A stretch of 64,000 nt of DNA from Ramlibacter alkalitolerans (GTDB lineage: Bacteria; Pseudomonadota; Gammaproteobacteria; Burkholderiales; Burkholderiaceae_C), in NCBI RefSeq assembly GCF_016722765.1, contig NZ_JAEQND010000013.1, positions 124,001 to 188,000 on the forward strand, given 5' to 3'. Shown here piece by piece: positions 15,872 to 25,387 of the stretch. Position 1 is the stretch's first letter. Each line of letters begins with the position of its first letter. Below the pieces are notes generated by a model, which saw only the letters and a program-made list of their open reading frames with translations, was not told the origin of the DNA and made no database searches. The position numbers and the translations under genes were made by a program.

Positions 15872-17875
15872 ATGTTCAACCTCGAAGAGCTGCCCATCGT
15901 TGATGACGAACTCGTCCCGGCGCCGGCCAAGCCCGCACCGGTGGCGGTGCCCCCGATTCACACCATCGACGGCCAGGTGATGCGGCTGAAAGCGGCCGCA
16001 GCGGCCTTCCGCGCCGGCGAGTCGGCCGAAGTCGAACTGCTGGAGTTCGAAGGCCGCAAGTTGCTCGTCTCCGACCTGGTGCAGGAAGCGTTCAAGGAAG
16101 CCTTGTCCGCATGCAATACCGCTGATTCGCTGGCGGAGCTCGCGAAGCTGGATGCTTCGTTCAAGGCGAGCAACGTGGACTACCTGGTCGCCGCCGTGCG
16201 GCACGACTGCGCGCCCGCGCTCGCCGAGGCCCTGCCGCTGATTTCCCTGATGGGCGGTGCCGCGCGGCACATGGAGCCGGGCCCCAACTTCTTCGCCTCG
16301 CTGCGCGCGCAACCCACGGAAGTCCAAGCCAACTGGTTGCTGGCCGTGGGCCAGACGAATCCCTCGGTCATCCTCGACGCGGCCAAGATGCCGATGGGCG
16401 AACTGCTCGCGGCGTGGAAGGACCTGGGCTGGACGAGCGTGGAGTCGGCTGCGCGATTGGCGGGCAATTCCCTGCACTCCCGTGCCTTCGAGACGATGCC
16501 GGACGAGGCCTGGGCCCGTCAGGTGCACGAGGCCCGCGCGGTCGTGGTGCCGTGGATGCGTGAGCTCCCGCCGTGGGAGCGTCCCGAAGGCGACGCGCGC
16601 AAGTACCTTCTGAAGCTGAGGGTGCTGGACGTCATCGCCGGCAACAAGCGCCCTCAGCTCGGCCTGGTGCTGTCGAACCTTTCCGGCAGGTTCCGCGGCC
16701 CCGCGGGAGCCATCGAGGAGCACAGCACCGGGCTGGTCCCGTTCCTTCTGCGGGCAGACACGATGCGAACGCTGGAGTACTTCTGCGCAGACGGGCACTC
16801 TCACCTGCGCACGGACCCCTGGAACAAGGGCGTCAAGGAAGCCCTGTCGACCATTGGCCAGGATGTCATCGACGCTGCGTCCCCGCAGGTTCTCTGCTAC
16901 CTGGCGGAGCTGCGCGACGGCCGCGTTTATACGCAGGAGCTCTTCGAGAGAGCTGTCGGCCCCGCGTGGGCCGCGAACGCAGTGATGTCATACGCCAACG
17001 AGCTGAGCGCCGCGTTGGTGGTGCACGGCACGCTGCCGGATGACCCCACTGAAACGGCGAAACTGTACGCCGCCCTCACCCGCCCGCGGTGCGCCGGCAA
17101 TCATGGCTGGCATGGCTCTTTGCGCCTCGACGCAGACAACATGGCGCGTCTGTTCCGCCACGCGGGAGAGGTCAGCTGGCACGAGCACGTGGAGCTGCCG
17201 TTCGTGAAGAAGCACTTTACGGCCAACCGGATGCTCGAACACACGAGCGACGGCCGCAACGTCCTGCATTACGGGGGCCCCTTCGTGGTGGCGCACGTGA
17301 TGAAGACCCTGCCGGCCGAGGACTTCGTTCGCCTGCTGAATGAGCCGGACGCCAGGGGCGCGACGCCCCCGTTCACCATGTCCGAGGCGACCATCGCGCA
17401 TCTGCATGCGAACAGCCCTGGCGGAGTCATTCGCGGCGTCGACCCCTTCCAGAAGTCCGGGCCGTACGAGCTCTGGAAAGCTCGCCCGCAATTCAAGCCG
17501 GAAGCGCACTACGCCATGGCCAAGGCCGGCGAGCATCTGCGCGCCAACATCATCGGCCGCTCGGCGGACACTTCCAAGGTGTACTTGCGCGTGCAGTCCT
17601 GCGCCGGCAAGGACTTCTCGCGAAAGACGGGGGAGAAGGGTTGCTGCGGTCGCTTGCAATACGACGCCAAGCGGGACGTCCTGGTGTTCTACGCCGGGCA
17701 TATGAGCGACCATGACATCTCGCACTACGGCGTGACCACCGTCCCTGAACTGCTGGACGCGGTAGTGAACCGTGCTCTCGCCGGCGTGCTGAAGGAGTAC
17801 GACAACCGCGGGCACCTGAACTCCTTGCGCGCGCCGGAGCCGAAGAAGACCAAATCGAAGGGTGCGGAGCGCTGA
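15872..17875 (+). CDS. Large unknown protein with an ankyrin-like segment, paralogue 1
   Basis: A 667-aa helical protein with ER tail (...KKTKSKGAER). It aligns along its length with the next gene: N-terminal Asp/Pro/Ala-rich region with the LP(I/V)VD core, a middle helical region, a segment with the ankyrin-type pattern DGRNVLHYGGPFVVAHVMK (about residues 460-480), the FQK(S)xGxELWK block, and a C-terminal globular part with IGRSADTSKVYLRV. I chose the ATG at 15872, which matches the paralogue's N-terminus. No enzymatic motif seen; it may be a scaffold or interaction protein. Confidence 0.7.
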   Translation: MFNLEELPIVDDELVPAPAKPAPVAVPPIHTIDGQVMRLKAAAAAFRAGESAEVELLEFEGRKLLVSDLVQEAFKEALSACNTADSLAELAKLDASFKASNVDYLVAAVRHDCAPALAEALPLISLMGGAARHMEPGPNFFASLRAQPTEVQANWLLAVGQTNPSVILDAAKMPMGELLAAWKDLGWTSVESAARLAGNSLHSRAFETMPDEAWARQVHEARAVVVPWMRELPPWERPEGDARKYLLKLRVLDVIAGNKRPQLGLVLSNLSGRFRGPAGAIEEHSTGLVPFLLRADTMRTLEYFCADGHSHLRTDPWNKGVKEALSTIGQDVIDAASPQVLCYLAELRDGRVYTQELFERAVGPAWAANAVMSYANELSAALVVHGTLPDDPTETAKLYAALTRPRCAGNHGWHGSLRLDADNMARLFRHAGEVSWHEHVELPFVKKHFTANRMLEHTSDGRNVLHYGGPFVVAHVMKTLPAEDFVRLLNEPDARGATPPFTMSEATIAHLHANSPGGVIRGVDPFQKSGPYELWKARPQFKPEAHYAMAKAGEHLRANIIGRSADTSKVYLRVQSCAGKDFSRKTGEKGCCGRLQYDAKRDVLVFYAGHMSDHDISHYGVTTVPELLDAVVNRALAGVLKEYDNRGHLNSLRAPEPKKTKSKGAER

Positions 17876-17883
17876 GCGCACGG

Positions 17884-17904
17884 TTGCCGTATAGCGAATC
17901 CGGC
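17884..17904 (+). promoter_or_regulatory. GTATAGC box upstream of the second paralogue
   Basis: GCCGTATAGCGAATCCGG, 30 bp before the start codon and 9 bp after the stop of the preceding gene. Confidence 0.35.
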
Positions 17905-17927
17905 CGGTCAGCTGCAGTCGAAGTCGC

Positions 17928-19949
17928 ATGAACGACTTTGACCAGCTTCTTCAGAACATCGAAGCCCTGCCGGTGGTGGACGCGGACGCCCCGATTCCGG
18001 CGCGCGCCGTAGAAACCACCGCCGCGGCGCCGGTAGCCTTCGACAAAGCCAACACCGTCCAAGGTCAGACCCAGCGCCTCATGGCTGCCCTGAAGCTCGC
18101 TGTCGCCGGGCTTCCGGCGGGGGAGCCCCTCGAAGAGCTCGCGGGTCGGCAATTGGTCGTGAGCCCTCTGGTCGAAAAGCTGTTCACCGACATCGCGGTT
18201 GCGGCAACGCACCCGCAAACGATGGATGCGCTGGCCCAGATTGACACCAGCTTGAACTCCACTCAGGAGTTCTTGCGCGGCGCGGTGAACACCGGCAGCG
18301 AGACCGCGATGGCAAAGGCCCTGCCCTACATCGGCGGCGCCAAGGTTTGGCTGGACCTGCACCCGCATCCGAACTTCTTCGATGCGCTGTGCGCACAGCC
18401 AGTGCATGTGCAGGAGCTCTGGGTTGGCTCCAACTTCGACAGGTCGCCCAAACTCACGCTGAGGCCCGGCAACATGCCGATGGGCGACATCGTGGCAGGT
18501 TGGAAGCGTCTGCCAGGCGCGACCGTTGAAAGCGGCGCTCACCTTGCGGTGCACGCGCTTCACGCGCACGGGCTGCAGCGGGAGCCGCCGGCGCAGTGGT
18601 GCCAGGACGTCCAAGGCGCCCGGCGCGCCCTGGTGCAGTGGATGCGCGAGACCCTGCCGTGGGACCGCCCGAGCCGCGCCTCGACCCCGCACTACGAGGA
18701 AATCAAGGCATTGAACGTCTGGGCCGCGAACAAACGCAACCAACTGGAGCTGGTGGTGCGGCACTTGGGTTCTCAAGGCGCGCTGTCTGAGGACTATGCA
18801 GTCGCTGGCTTCATGCTGCGCGCGGACCCTGTGCGTGCCCTCGACGTCTTCGCCGCAGCCCCGTACCTGTACGAGCGGCAAGAGTGGCAGACCGCCATGA
18901 AGTCCAATCTTTCCGCCGTCACGCCGGCTCACATCGAGCAGCTCTCGCCGGCGGCGCTGACCTACCTGGCGTCGCTGGGCGACGCGCGCGTCGCGCAGCA
19001 GCGCTACTTCGAGCGAGCTCTGGACGGCCACCCCGCGCACGAGGTCGTGGAAGCGTTCAACAAGTGCCCCGGTGCGCCGTCGCTGGTGCTCCACGGCACG
19101 GTGCAGCCCAAGAACGAAGACCGGTTCGACCTGCTGCGCGCCATTGAGGGCGGCAGCCCGCTGAACGAGTTTCACGGGCGTCTGGGCTTCGACACCGACA
19201 ATCTGTTCAAGCTGCTGTCGGCAAGGCCCGATGCCGGGCAGTCGATTGGCCCCGGATACACGGACGGCCTGCTGCGGCTCGTGACCCCCGAGATGGCGAG
19301 CCAGCGCGCAAGCGACGGCAGCAACATCCTGCACTGCGGAACGCGTCAAGCCGTAGCCATCGCGGCAGGGCACTTTTCGCAGGAGCAGCTGGTGCAGCTC
19401 ATGGCCGAGAAAAACAAGGACGGCAAGACGCCGGGCTTCTGCTTCGACGAGCACGCTGTCAAGGCACTGGCCCAGAAGGCGCCCAACGTGCTGCACGCTC
19501 TCGACCCGTTCCAGAAGTACCAAGGCGTGGAGCTCTGGAAGGTGAACGACCATCTCCGCCACCCCGCGCTGGACCTGCTGGCCAAACGGGGTGAGCACCT
19601 GAAGGCCACCGTGGTGGGACGCAGCGCAGACGCGAAGACCGTGTACGTGCGAGTGGCGGGTTGCAATGGCAAGGACTACTCGAAGAAGGTTGCCCAAGCC
19701 GGGGTGACCTACAACTTCATCCGCTACGACGAGAAGAAGCAGGCCATCGCGGCTCACCTCGACGTCCACTCCATCGACCTCGCGATGCGACACAACGGAG
19801 CTTCGTCGCCGCTGGACCTGCTCGGAAAACGCGTTCAGCACGGGATGATTGCTGTGCTCTCCGAGTACGACAAACGCGGCTGCCTGGATTCGCTCAAGGC
19901 GAAGGAGCCCGCCGCCAAGAAGTCCAAGGCCAAAGACCAGGAGCGCTGA
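17928..19949 (+). CDS. Large unknown protein with an ankyrin-like segment, paralogue 2
   Basis: A 673-aa paralogue of the upstream gene. Shared landmarks: LPVVD near the N-terminus, DGSNILHCGTRQAVAIA (about 463-479, ankyrin-like), the DPFQKYQGVELWK block, VVGRSADAKTVYVRVAGCNGKDYSKK and a Lys-rich tail ending ...KAKDQER. The pair arose by tandem duplication that kept both the promoter-like box and the tail. No catalytic motif. Function unknown. Confidence 0.7.
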   Translation: MNDFDQLLQNIEALPVVDADAPIPARAVETTAAAPVAFDKANTVQGQTQRLMAALKLAVAGLPAGEPLEELAGRQLVVSPLVEKLFTDIAVAATHPQTMDALAQIDTSLNSTQEFLRGAVNTGSETAMAKALPYIGGAKVWLDLHPHPNFFDALCAQPVHVQELWVGSNFDRSPKLTLRPGNMPMGDIVAGWKRLPGATVESGAHLAVHALHAHGLQREPPAQWCQDVQGARRALVQWMRETLPWDRPSRASTPHYEEIKALNVWAANKRNQLELVVRHLGSQGALSEDYAVAGFMLRADPVRALDVFAAAPYLYERQEWQTAMKSNLSAVTPAHIEQLSPAALTYLASLGDARVAQQRYFERALDGHPAHEVVEAFNKCPGAPSLVLHGTVQPKNEDRFDLLRAIEGGSPLNEFHGRLGFDTDNLFKLLSARPDAGQSIGPGYTDGLLRLVTPEMASQRASDGSNILHCGTRQAVAIAAGHFSQEQLVQLMAEKNKDGKTPGFCFDEHAVKALAQKAPNVLHALDPFQKYQGVELWKVNDHLRHPALDLLAKRGEHLKATVVGRSADAKTVYVRVAGCNGKDYSKKVAQAGVTYNFIRYDEKKQAIAAHLDVHSIDLAMRHNGASSPLDLLGKRVQHGMIAVLSEYDKRGCLDSLKAKEPAAKKSKAKDQER

Positions 19950-20724
19950 AGCGCGCCCCTGCCGGCCAAGGAACTGCAGGGCCTTCGGCCTGGCGTTCCC
20001 GTGGGGCCGAGCTGTCCCGGAAGGCTCCGCCCTGCTTCGCGCGTCATCGCGGCAACGCCGCGTGGCTGCCGGTAGCACTCCGCCCTCAGGGCGCGCCTTC
20101 CTAAAAAGAATCCGCCAAGGCGCGCTACGCGCACCGAGCGCTCCCTGAAACGACAGAGTACGGGTTGGTTTTTGAAAGGACTGCCTTGCAAAGGCAGGAC
20201 TTTCTTCCGGGTATAGCTTCCCCAACCCAAACGAGCTGGGTTGGTGGGCGATACCCTGAAAAAACGCGTGCGCCAGCCTCGGCGCCGGTGTTTCGGGTCT
20301 CCTGCGTCGCGTCGCATCGCACAGGAGTTGGCTCGACTTTCCGGAGCATGCGCGCTCCGCCACCCCGCCCTCGTGCCGTTCGCATCAGGCTGCAGCCTGG
20401 GGTTCCCGCTTGCTGCGTGTACTGCCGGTCGCGGTGGTCTACCCCCCTCTTCGGCAGGGCACCCGTGGGTGCCAGTGTTCCCGTATAGAAACGGGTGCGC
20501 CAATCCGGTGCTGGCTTCCACCAGGCCGCCGGACGCGCTGCCGTCTTCTGACCGCGTTGCTGCCGGAGCGTTGCGCTCCGTTCGTCCAAAACCCGGCCAG
20601 CCCGCTTGGCCCCTCGTTTTCCAGCCGCCCCGTGTTGTTTGAGTTCCATCATTAAGTCAACGGGTTCGTAAAACAGGCCGGGCGGATAGCAAATGCCTCG
20701 GGCTCTCGATTGTCGAAATGCGCG
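19950..20724. other. Non-coding, hairpin-rich stretch of about 775 bp
   Basis: No credible gene. Structure: CTGCCTT-GCA-AAGGCAG hairpin (20181-20197); a long hairpin 20209-20256 with outer arms GGGTAT/ATACCC and inner arms CCCAACCCA/TGGGTTGG; immediately after it ACCCTGAAAAAACGC, which in reverse complement resembles the GCGTTTTTCAGGGTTTTT repeat of the 36-39 kb region; and CCCGT-ATAGAA-ACGGG (20482-20497). Could be a structured RNA or a repeat remnant. Confidence 0.5.
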
Positions 20725-21861
20725 ATGGAAAACGAATTTCCTCGCCCACCCATGCCTGGCACGAAGCCGGCGGAACACGGCCCGCTGTGGCCGGAAGCAG
20801 CTAGCCTGTCGCTGGATGAAAAGCGCCAGGTGTTCGAGAACGTCCTCATGAAGGACCGCGGTGACTCCCCGTACAACAACGTGTGGAGCCTGCACAACCT
20901 CGCGAACCGCCACCGGCCGGAAATGGCGCGCCTGAACAGCATGCTGCAGCTCACCGCCAAGGCGGGAGAGGAGCTGGGGTACTTCGGCTGCCTCTACAAA
21001 ATCACCAACGTCGAGACTGGCCAGTGCTACATCGGGCAGACCCGCCGGCCTTTTCACATGCGCATCAAGGACCACCTCGAGCAGGTGGAAGCCTACGACG
21101 AAGCCAACACGTTCAATCCGCTGTACGCCGCCATTCGGAAGCTGGGGCTTCCGAGCTTTGCCGTCCAGGTGATGCACGTCGTTTGGGACGGCCGCGAAGG
21201 TGGGCTGGAAGAGAAGTGCGAGCCGGCCCGCGAGGAGTTGAACGCCAAGGAGCGGGACTTCATCCGCGACTCGAACAGCTACTGGCTCAAAGGCTTCGGC
21301 TACAACCGCACGTCCGGTGGCGCCGGCACCAGCGACATCGACGAAGTTGCTCGCGTCGTGCGCGACCTGCGCATGGCGGTCAACAAATACGGCGTGTTCG
21401 CGCTGATGCGCCAGGTGTACGTCCTGAACATGGCCGATTCTGGCCTGTCCCCGGCGGAAATCGCCAAGCGCGCAGGCTACTCGTCTGCTTTCAAGGTGAA
21501 GCAGATTCTGGATGCCAACGTGCCCGGCGAGAAGCGCGGCGCGTCCGTGCGCGCGGCCCTGCCCTATCTGACCGAGGTGCTTCACAGCCACATGGGCAAG
21601 GCGCTGAAGCAGCGCTCGACGCTCGAATCGCTGATGGACACCTGGTCGCGCCAGGTGCTGAATACAAAAGCCATCTACGAGAAGCTTTCCAGGCCACGGC
21701 AGCACCGGGGTATCAAGCCCGAGGTGCTCGAATGCATCGAGGCGGAGCTGCGCTCCCCCATCAAGGCGTACTGCGAGATGGTGCCCATCGACGTGCTGTT
21801 CGTGCGCAAACAGCCGACATCCGCGTCGAAGAAGCCGAAACAGAAGGACCTGGGGCGCTGA
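20725..21861 (+). CDS. GIY-YIG nuclease-domain protein
   Basis: A 378-aa protein. Residues about 86-180 form a GIY-YIG nuclease domain: GCLYKITNVETGQCYIGQTRRPFHMRIKDH carries the paired Tyr motifs and the catalytic Arg region, and a downstream Glu/Asn (KERDFIRDSNS... GYNRTSGG) fits the Gly-Tyr-Asn end of the domain. A helix-turn-helix follows (SPAEIAKRAGYSSAFKVKQIL, about 250-270). It resembles phage-type homing or site-specific nucleases, but no intron or intein is evident. The tail is ...KKPKQKDLGR. I chose the ATG at 20725. Confidence 0.85.
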   Translation: MENEFPRPPMPGTKPAEHGPLWPEAASLSLDEKRQVFENVLMKDRGDSPYNNVWSLHNLANRHRPEMARLNSMLQLTAKAGEELGYFGCLYKITNVETGQCYIGQTRRPFHMRIKDHLEQVEAYDEANTFNPLYAAIRKLGLPSFAVQVMHVVWDGREGGLEEKCEPAREELNAKERDFIRDSNSYWLKGFGYNRTSGGAGTSDIDEVARVVRDLRMAVNKYGVFALMRQVYVLNMADSGLSPAEIAKRAGYSSAFKVKQILDANVPGEKRGASVRAALPYLTEVLHSHMGKALKQRSTLESLMDTWSRQVLNTKAIYEKLSRPRQHRGIKPEVLECIEAELRSPIKAYCEMVPIDVLFVRKQPTSASKKPKQKDLGR

Positions 21862-21933
21862 ACCCGCCGCACAAAGCAGAACCGGACCACATGGGCCCGG
21901 TTTCTGTTCGCAGGGAAGGCGCTCGCCGCCAGG

Positions 21934-22158
21934 CTATTCCACGCGGCTGAGGATTTCGCGCAGCACCCAAGGGAATCCGTCCTTGGAGCTCTTGGCGCGC
22001 ATCACCTGCTCGAGGCTCATGTCCGCGTGCTCCGCCATCACGACCAGCTCCTTGGACTCGCTCCAGAAGGCGCTCATGCCGTTGCCGGCGAAGGCCAACT
22101 GAATCTTGGCCACCGCAGCGGGGGTCATCATTTCAGGGGGAAAGCCGGTGATTTTCAT
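21934..22158 (-). CDS. Small unknown protein
   Basis: A 74-aa soluble protein (MKITGFPPEMMTP...). No domain recognised; helix-rich, acidic. A class B promoter candidate (CACGTT-N15-TCTAA) lies at 22216-22191, giving a leader of about 25 nt. It is divergent from the AAA+ gene. Confidence 0.6.
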   Translation of the reverse strand: MKITGFPPEMMTPAAVAKIQLAFAGNGMSAFWSESKELVVMAEHADMSLEQVMRAKSSKDGFPWVLREILSRVE

Positions 22159-22190
22159 TGCGGGGTAGCGCGGTTGGTGGTCGGTGCCGG

Positions 22191-22216
22191 TTAGACACAC
22201 GACCGGCGAAAACGTG
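22191..22216 (-). promoter_or_regulatory. Class B promoter candidate: CACGTT-N15-TCTAA
   Basis: Minus strand CACGTT 22216-22211, 15 bp, TCTAA 22195-22191. Points at the 74-aa gene. Confidence 0.5.
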
Positions 22217-22300
22217 CCGCCGCGCCGGGATGTATATCAAATCTGGGGCGGCCGCTGCGGTCTGAAAGGGGAAAACCTATTCCCTTCTGGAGCACCGTCC

Positions 22301-23758
22301 ATGGATTTCACCACCTTCGAGACTTTCCTCGAAAAAGGCAAGCGCGACGAAAAGACGGCGACCTGCAAGGTCGTCTCCGCGCTCTTCGAAAACCAGCCGA
22401 TGGTGCTGCTCCATGCCGACCTGAAGGACCCTGCCGACCCGAGCCGCGACAAGCCGACGCTCGTGATGGCCAGCTGCTACCAGGTGGTCGACAGCGGCTC
22501 CGGCGGCTCCGGCAAGGACCACCACGTCCTCGCCTGCTTCGACGGCAAGGAAATCCACTTCAAGTGCGGCGACAGCATCCTGGACGGCCGCGCGGAGAAC
22601 GCGCAGGAACTCATCGACGAAGCCCTGCGCGATGCCTCGTTCGCCATGGGCGACGACAAGCGCGCAACGCTGCGCAAGTCCATCAATGACCAGGTGGGCG
22701 CCACCGCGGTGGACTCCGGTTGCTGGTTCTGGCAGGCGTACAAGCCGACGCGCGCCGGCGCGGAGCCGAAGCTTTGCAAGCACACGAACAAGGTGCTGAA
22801 CGAGCATGGCCGCGACCTGTGGACCAACCTGGAAGCCGCCTGGGAGCGCATGTCGGCCCCCGAGCAGGGTCAGGAGCAGTCCGGTGAAATGTCGCTGGCC
22901 AAGCTGGCGTTCAACATCCCCGTGCTGTACGAGGGCGAGCGCGGCACAGGCAAGACCTACGAGGCGCGCGAGTTCGCCCGCCAGGGCGGCTACGCCCTGG
23001 TCGAAATGGCCGGCCATGAGTCCATCGAGGCGCAGGACCTTCTGGGCTACTACGCTCCCGCCGGTGACGGAAAGACCGTGTGGAAGGACGGCAAGCTGGC
23101 CCAGGCCTTCCGCAAGGCGGCCGCCGGCGAGAAGGTCGTTCTCCTGCTCGACGAGCTGCTGCGCATCCCGCAGCGTCAGCTCTCGGTGCTGCTGACCGCC
23201 CTCTCCCCGGACTCCGACGGCACCTACAAGCTGTCGACGAACCGCATCGTTGACATCAAGGATGGTGTGGGCCAGGACGAGACCATCGCCGCCCCGGTGA
23301 AGAACCTGTGCGTGGTGGCCACGACCAACTCCGGCCAAGGCTACGCGGTGGACGAAATCGACGCCGCGGTGGCGGAGCGCTTCATCCCGCTGCGCAAGGA
23401 ATCCACCATCGACAGCATCCGTGCGGTGCTGACGAAGGAAGCGATGGCCAAGAACCTGCAGGGCGCCGTGGAACCGACCATCGAGTTCTTCCAGAAGGCC
23501 AAGGCCCTGTTCTCGCAAGGCCAGCTGGAGCGCGAGCCCTCGATGCGTACCCTGGTGCGTGCTTTCACCTACGCGTCGCCGGGCTGCCCGAACGACGTGA
23601 AGGCCGGCCTCAAGGGACAGGCACTTCTCTGGGTCGCCCGCGACACCAACGCGGTCCCGCTGCCGGAGCAAGTGGAGTCCATCAACCGGCTGGTGGAGAG
23701 CTGCTTCGCCGGCGGCCGTGCAAAAGCGGCAGCGAAGTCCCAAGGGGCCTCGCGATGA
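22301..23758 (+). CDS. MoxR/CobS-type AAA+ ATPase
   Basis: A 485-aa protein: an N-terminal 195-residue domain I do not recognise, then a AAA+ domain with Walker A GERGTGKT (212-219), Walker B VVLLLDEL (279-286), sensor-1 region VVATTNSG and an arginine-rich AERFIPLRK finger. It resembles CobS and MoxR ATPases, which remodel or insert cofactors into client proteins together with a VWA partner. The partner is the next gene, overlapping by ATGA. It ends ...AKSQGASR. A GTATATC box lies at 22231-22237. Client proteins unknown. Confidence 0.88.
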   Translation: MDFTTFETFLEKGKRDEKTATCKVVSALFENQPMVLLHADLKDPADPSRDKPTLVMASCYQVVDSGSGGSGKDHHVLACFDGKEIHFKCGDSILDGRAENAQELIDEALRDASFAMGDDKRATLRKSINDQVGATAVDSGCWFWQAYKPTRAGAEPKLCKHTNKVLNEHGRDLWTNLEAAWERMSAPEQGQEQSGEMSLAKLAFNIPVLYEGERGTGKTYEAREFARQGGYALVEMAGHESIEAQDLLGYYAPAGDGKTVWKDGKLAQAFRKAAAGEKVVLLLDELLRIPQRQLSVLLTALSPDSDGTYKLSTNRIVDIKDGVGQDETIAAPVKNLCVVATTNSGQGYAVDEIDAAVAERFIPLRKESTIDSIRAVLTKEAMAKNLQGAVEPTIEFFQKAKALFSQGQLEREPSMRTLVRAFTYASPGCPNDVKAGLKGQALLWVARDTNAVPLPEQVESINRLVESCFAGGRAKAAAKSQGASR

Positions 23759-25323
23759 GTCGCGTCCACCACTTCGCCGACCCGCTCATCGCCAAAGCGG
23801 TGAACGAGGTCCTGGTGGAGCGCCTCATGGCGGACGTCTTCCTGGACAAGCCGCTGAGCCCTCGCATCCGCAAGAACTTCAACACGGCGTGCTGGACGTT
23901 CGCGAACAACGAGCACCTGATTTTCATCGGGGACCAGGTGCTGCCCTTCGACCGTGAGCGCCCTGACCTGACGGACAAGGACCACATCCGCTTCTACAAG
24001 GCGCTGATGCACCACGAGCTCGCGCACGCGGAGCACACGGTGCGCAACTTCCCGGCGATGAACAGCATGTGCGAAGCCGCAGGCGCGGACTTCTCTTTGC
24101 TGAATCTGATGGAAGACGCCCGCATCGAGCACGTCCATCGCCAGGTGATGGGCACAAAGTTCGACTGGAGTTCGTTCTACACGGAGCCGGTCGATGACGG
24201 CGGCCAGCCAGTCACGCTCCTGTACAAGATGGTCGAGGCCGAATCGCCTGACGTCGAGTGCGCCGACCCGAAGATGCTCGCTCGCGTGCAGGACTACTAC
24301 GCCCGCATCGTTGCCTGCCCGAGCACGATGAACCTGCGGCCCATCCTGAAGGAGTGGGTCGAGGAGTTCAGCAAGGAGCAGACGCCGGACCGGCAGAAAG
24401 CCAACCGGGGTCAAGGTCAGGGCGAGCCTGGTGGCCAGGGTGGCAAAGGCAGCAAGCCGAAGAACGGAAAAGGGCAGGAGAAGGACGGCAACGTGCTCTC
24501 CGAGCGCGGGGAGCTGCAGACCGCAGCGCAACTCGCGCGGGATGAAAAGGCCCTGGAACAAGCCCTGGCCGACTCCAAGGACGTCAAGGACATCGCCATG
24601 CCCGGTGGGCGCGGCAAAGGCGCTCCCGACGAGACGAAGGGCAAGTTCCTCGACCGCCCGCAGGACATCAATCCGAAGGAAGTCGAGAAGATTGCCGCCC
24701 TGCTCGAAAAGATGATGGTGAGCAACGAGCGGCTGGTGTCGACCACCGACCCGACGACTCGCCTGAACCGGCGCGCCATCGTCGACCCGAACCAGCCGGC
24801 CTACCGCCGCAAGGAGCTGCCGAAGAAGAAAAAGCTCAAGCTCGTGATGGTGGTCGACTGCTCCGGGTCGATGGACGGGGAGCCTGCGAAGGCCGCCACC
24901 ACGATGGCTGCGGCCCTGCACCTGCTCGCGCTCAAGGGCCATGTCGAGGGGCAACTCATCACGTCCACGACCGAGAAGTTCGAGGTCTACGACTTCAAGG
25001 ACGAAAAGGGTGTCCTCAACTGCTTCGCCCGCCCGAGTGCCGAAGGCCTGGAGCGCACGTTCGAGGCCAACCAGAAGCTGCTGCGCGACGCCGATGCGAC
25101 GCTGGTGTTCACCGACGCCGCGCTGGCCGACACCCCCATCAACAAGGCCCGCTGGCACGCGAAGGGCATCACGACCACCGGCCTGTATGTCGGTCCGGTG
25201 GACGCGCTGGCCAACCTGCAGAAGTACTTCGACCGGTCGCTCATTCGCTCCAACGTGACCGACCTGGCGTTCGCGCTGCAGAAGAACTTCGCGCGGCAGG
25301 TCCGGCCCGGCATGAGCCGCTGA
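23755..25323 (+). CDS. VWA-domain protein with HExxH motif (CobT-like partner)
   Basis: A 522-aa protein. The N-terminal part has a zinc-metallopeptidase-like H87-E88-L-A-H91 within MHHELAHAEH and MEDARIEH about 30 residues on. A Gly/Gln/Lys-rich linker (about 215-245) precedes a C-terminal VWA domain with the MIDAS motif DCSGSMDG (D368) and FTDAALADTP. This is the usual architecture of CobT/VWA partners of MoxR ATPases. The start overlaps the ATPase stop (ATGA), so the two are co-translated. Ends ...RPGMSR. Confidence 0.85.
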   Translation: MSRVHHFADPLIAKAVNEVLVERLMADVFLDKPLSPRIRKNFNTACWTFANNEHLIFIGDQVLPFDRERPDLTDKDHIRFYKALMHHELAHAEHTVRNFPAMNSMCEAAGADFSLLNLMEDARIEHVHRQVMGTKFDWSSFYTEPVDDGGQPVTLLYKMVEAESPDVECADPKMLARVQDYYARIVACPSTMNLRPILKEWVEEFSKEQTPDRQKANRGQGQGEPGGQGGKGSKPKNGKGQEKDGNVLSERGELQTAAQLARDEKALEQALADSKDVKDIAMPGGRGKGAPDETKGKFLDRPQDINPKEVEKIAALLEKMMVSNERLVSTTDPTTRLNRRAIVDPNQPAYRRKELPKKKKLKLVMVVDCSGSMDGEPAKAATTMAAALHLLALKGHVEGQLITSTTEKFEVYDFKDEKGVLNCFARPSAEGLERTFEANQKLLRDADATLVFTDAALADTPINKARWHAKGITTTGLYVGPVDALANLQKYFDRSLIRSNVTDLAFALQKNFARQVRPGMSR

Positions 25324-25345
25324 CCGTGTATAGCAAACCGGGGCG
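25324..25345 (+). promoter_or_regulatory. GTATAGC box upstream of the 765-aa gene
   Basis: GTGTATAGCAAACCGGGGCG, directly after the VWA gene stop and about 45 bp before the next start. Same box as at 15806 and 17884. Confidence 0.35.
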
Positions 25346-25387
25346 CCCTGCCCCGGTCTGACTTCAAAACAGACACGAAAGACCGCC

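Noticed and set aside
17550..20363. 937-codon open frame on the minus strand
   Set aside because: It lies antisense to the second 670-aa paralogue, which has clear paralogue support; no domain or start context in the antisense frame.
20125..20724. Protein-coding gene between 19950 and 20725
   Set aside because: Frames on the minus strand continue into the GIY-YIG gene antisense and have no start or motif; strong hairpins fit RNA or repeat DNA better.
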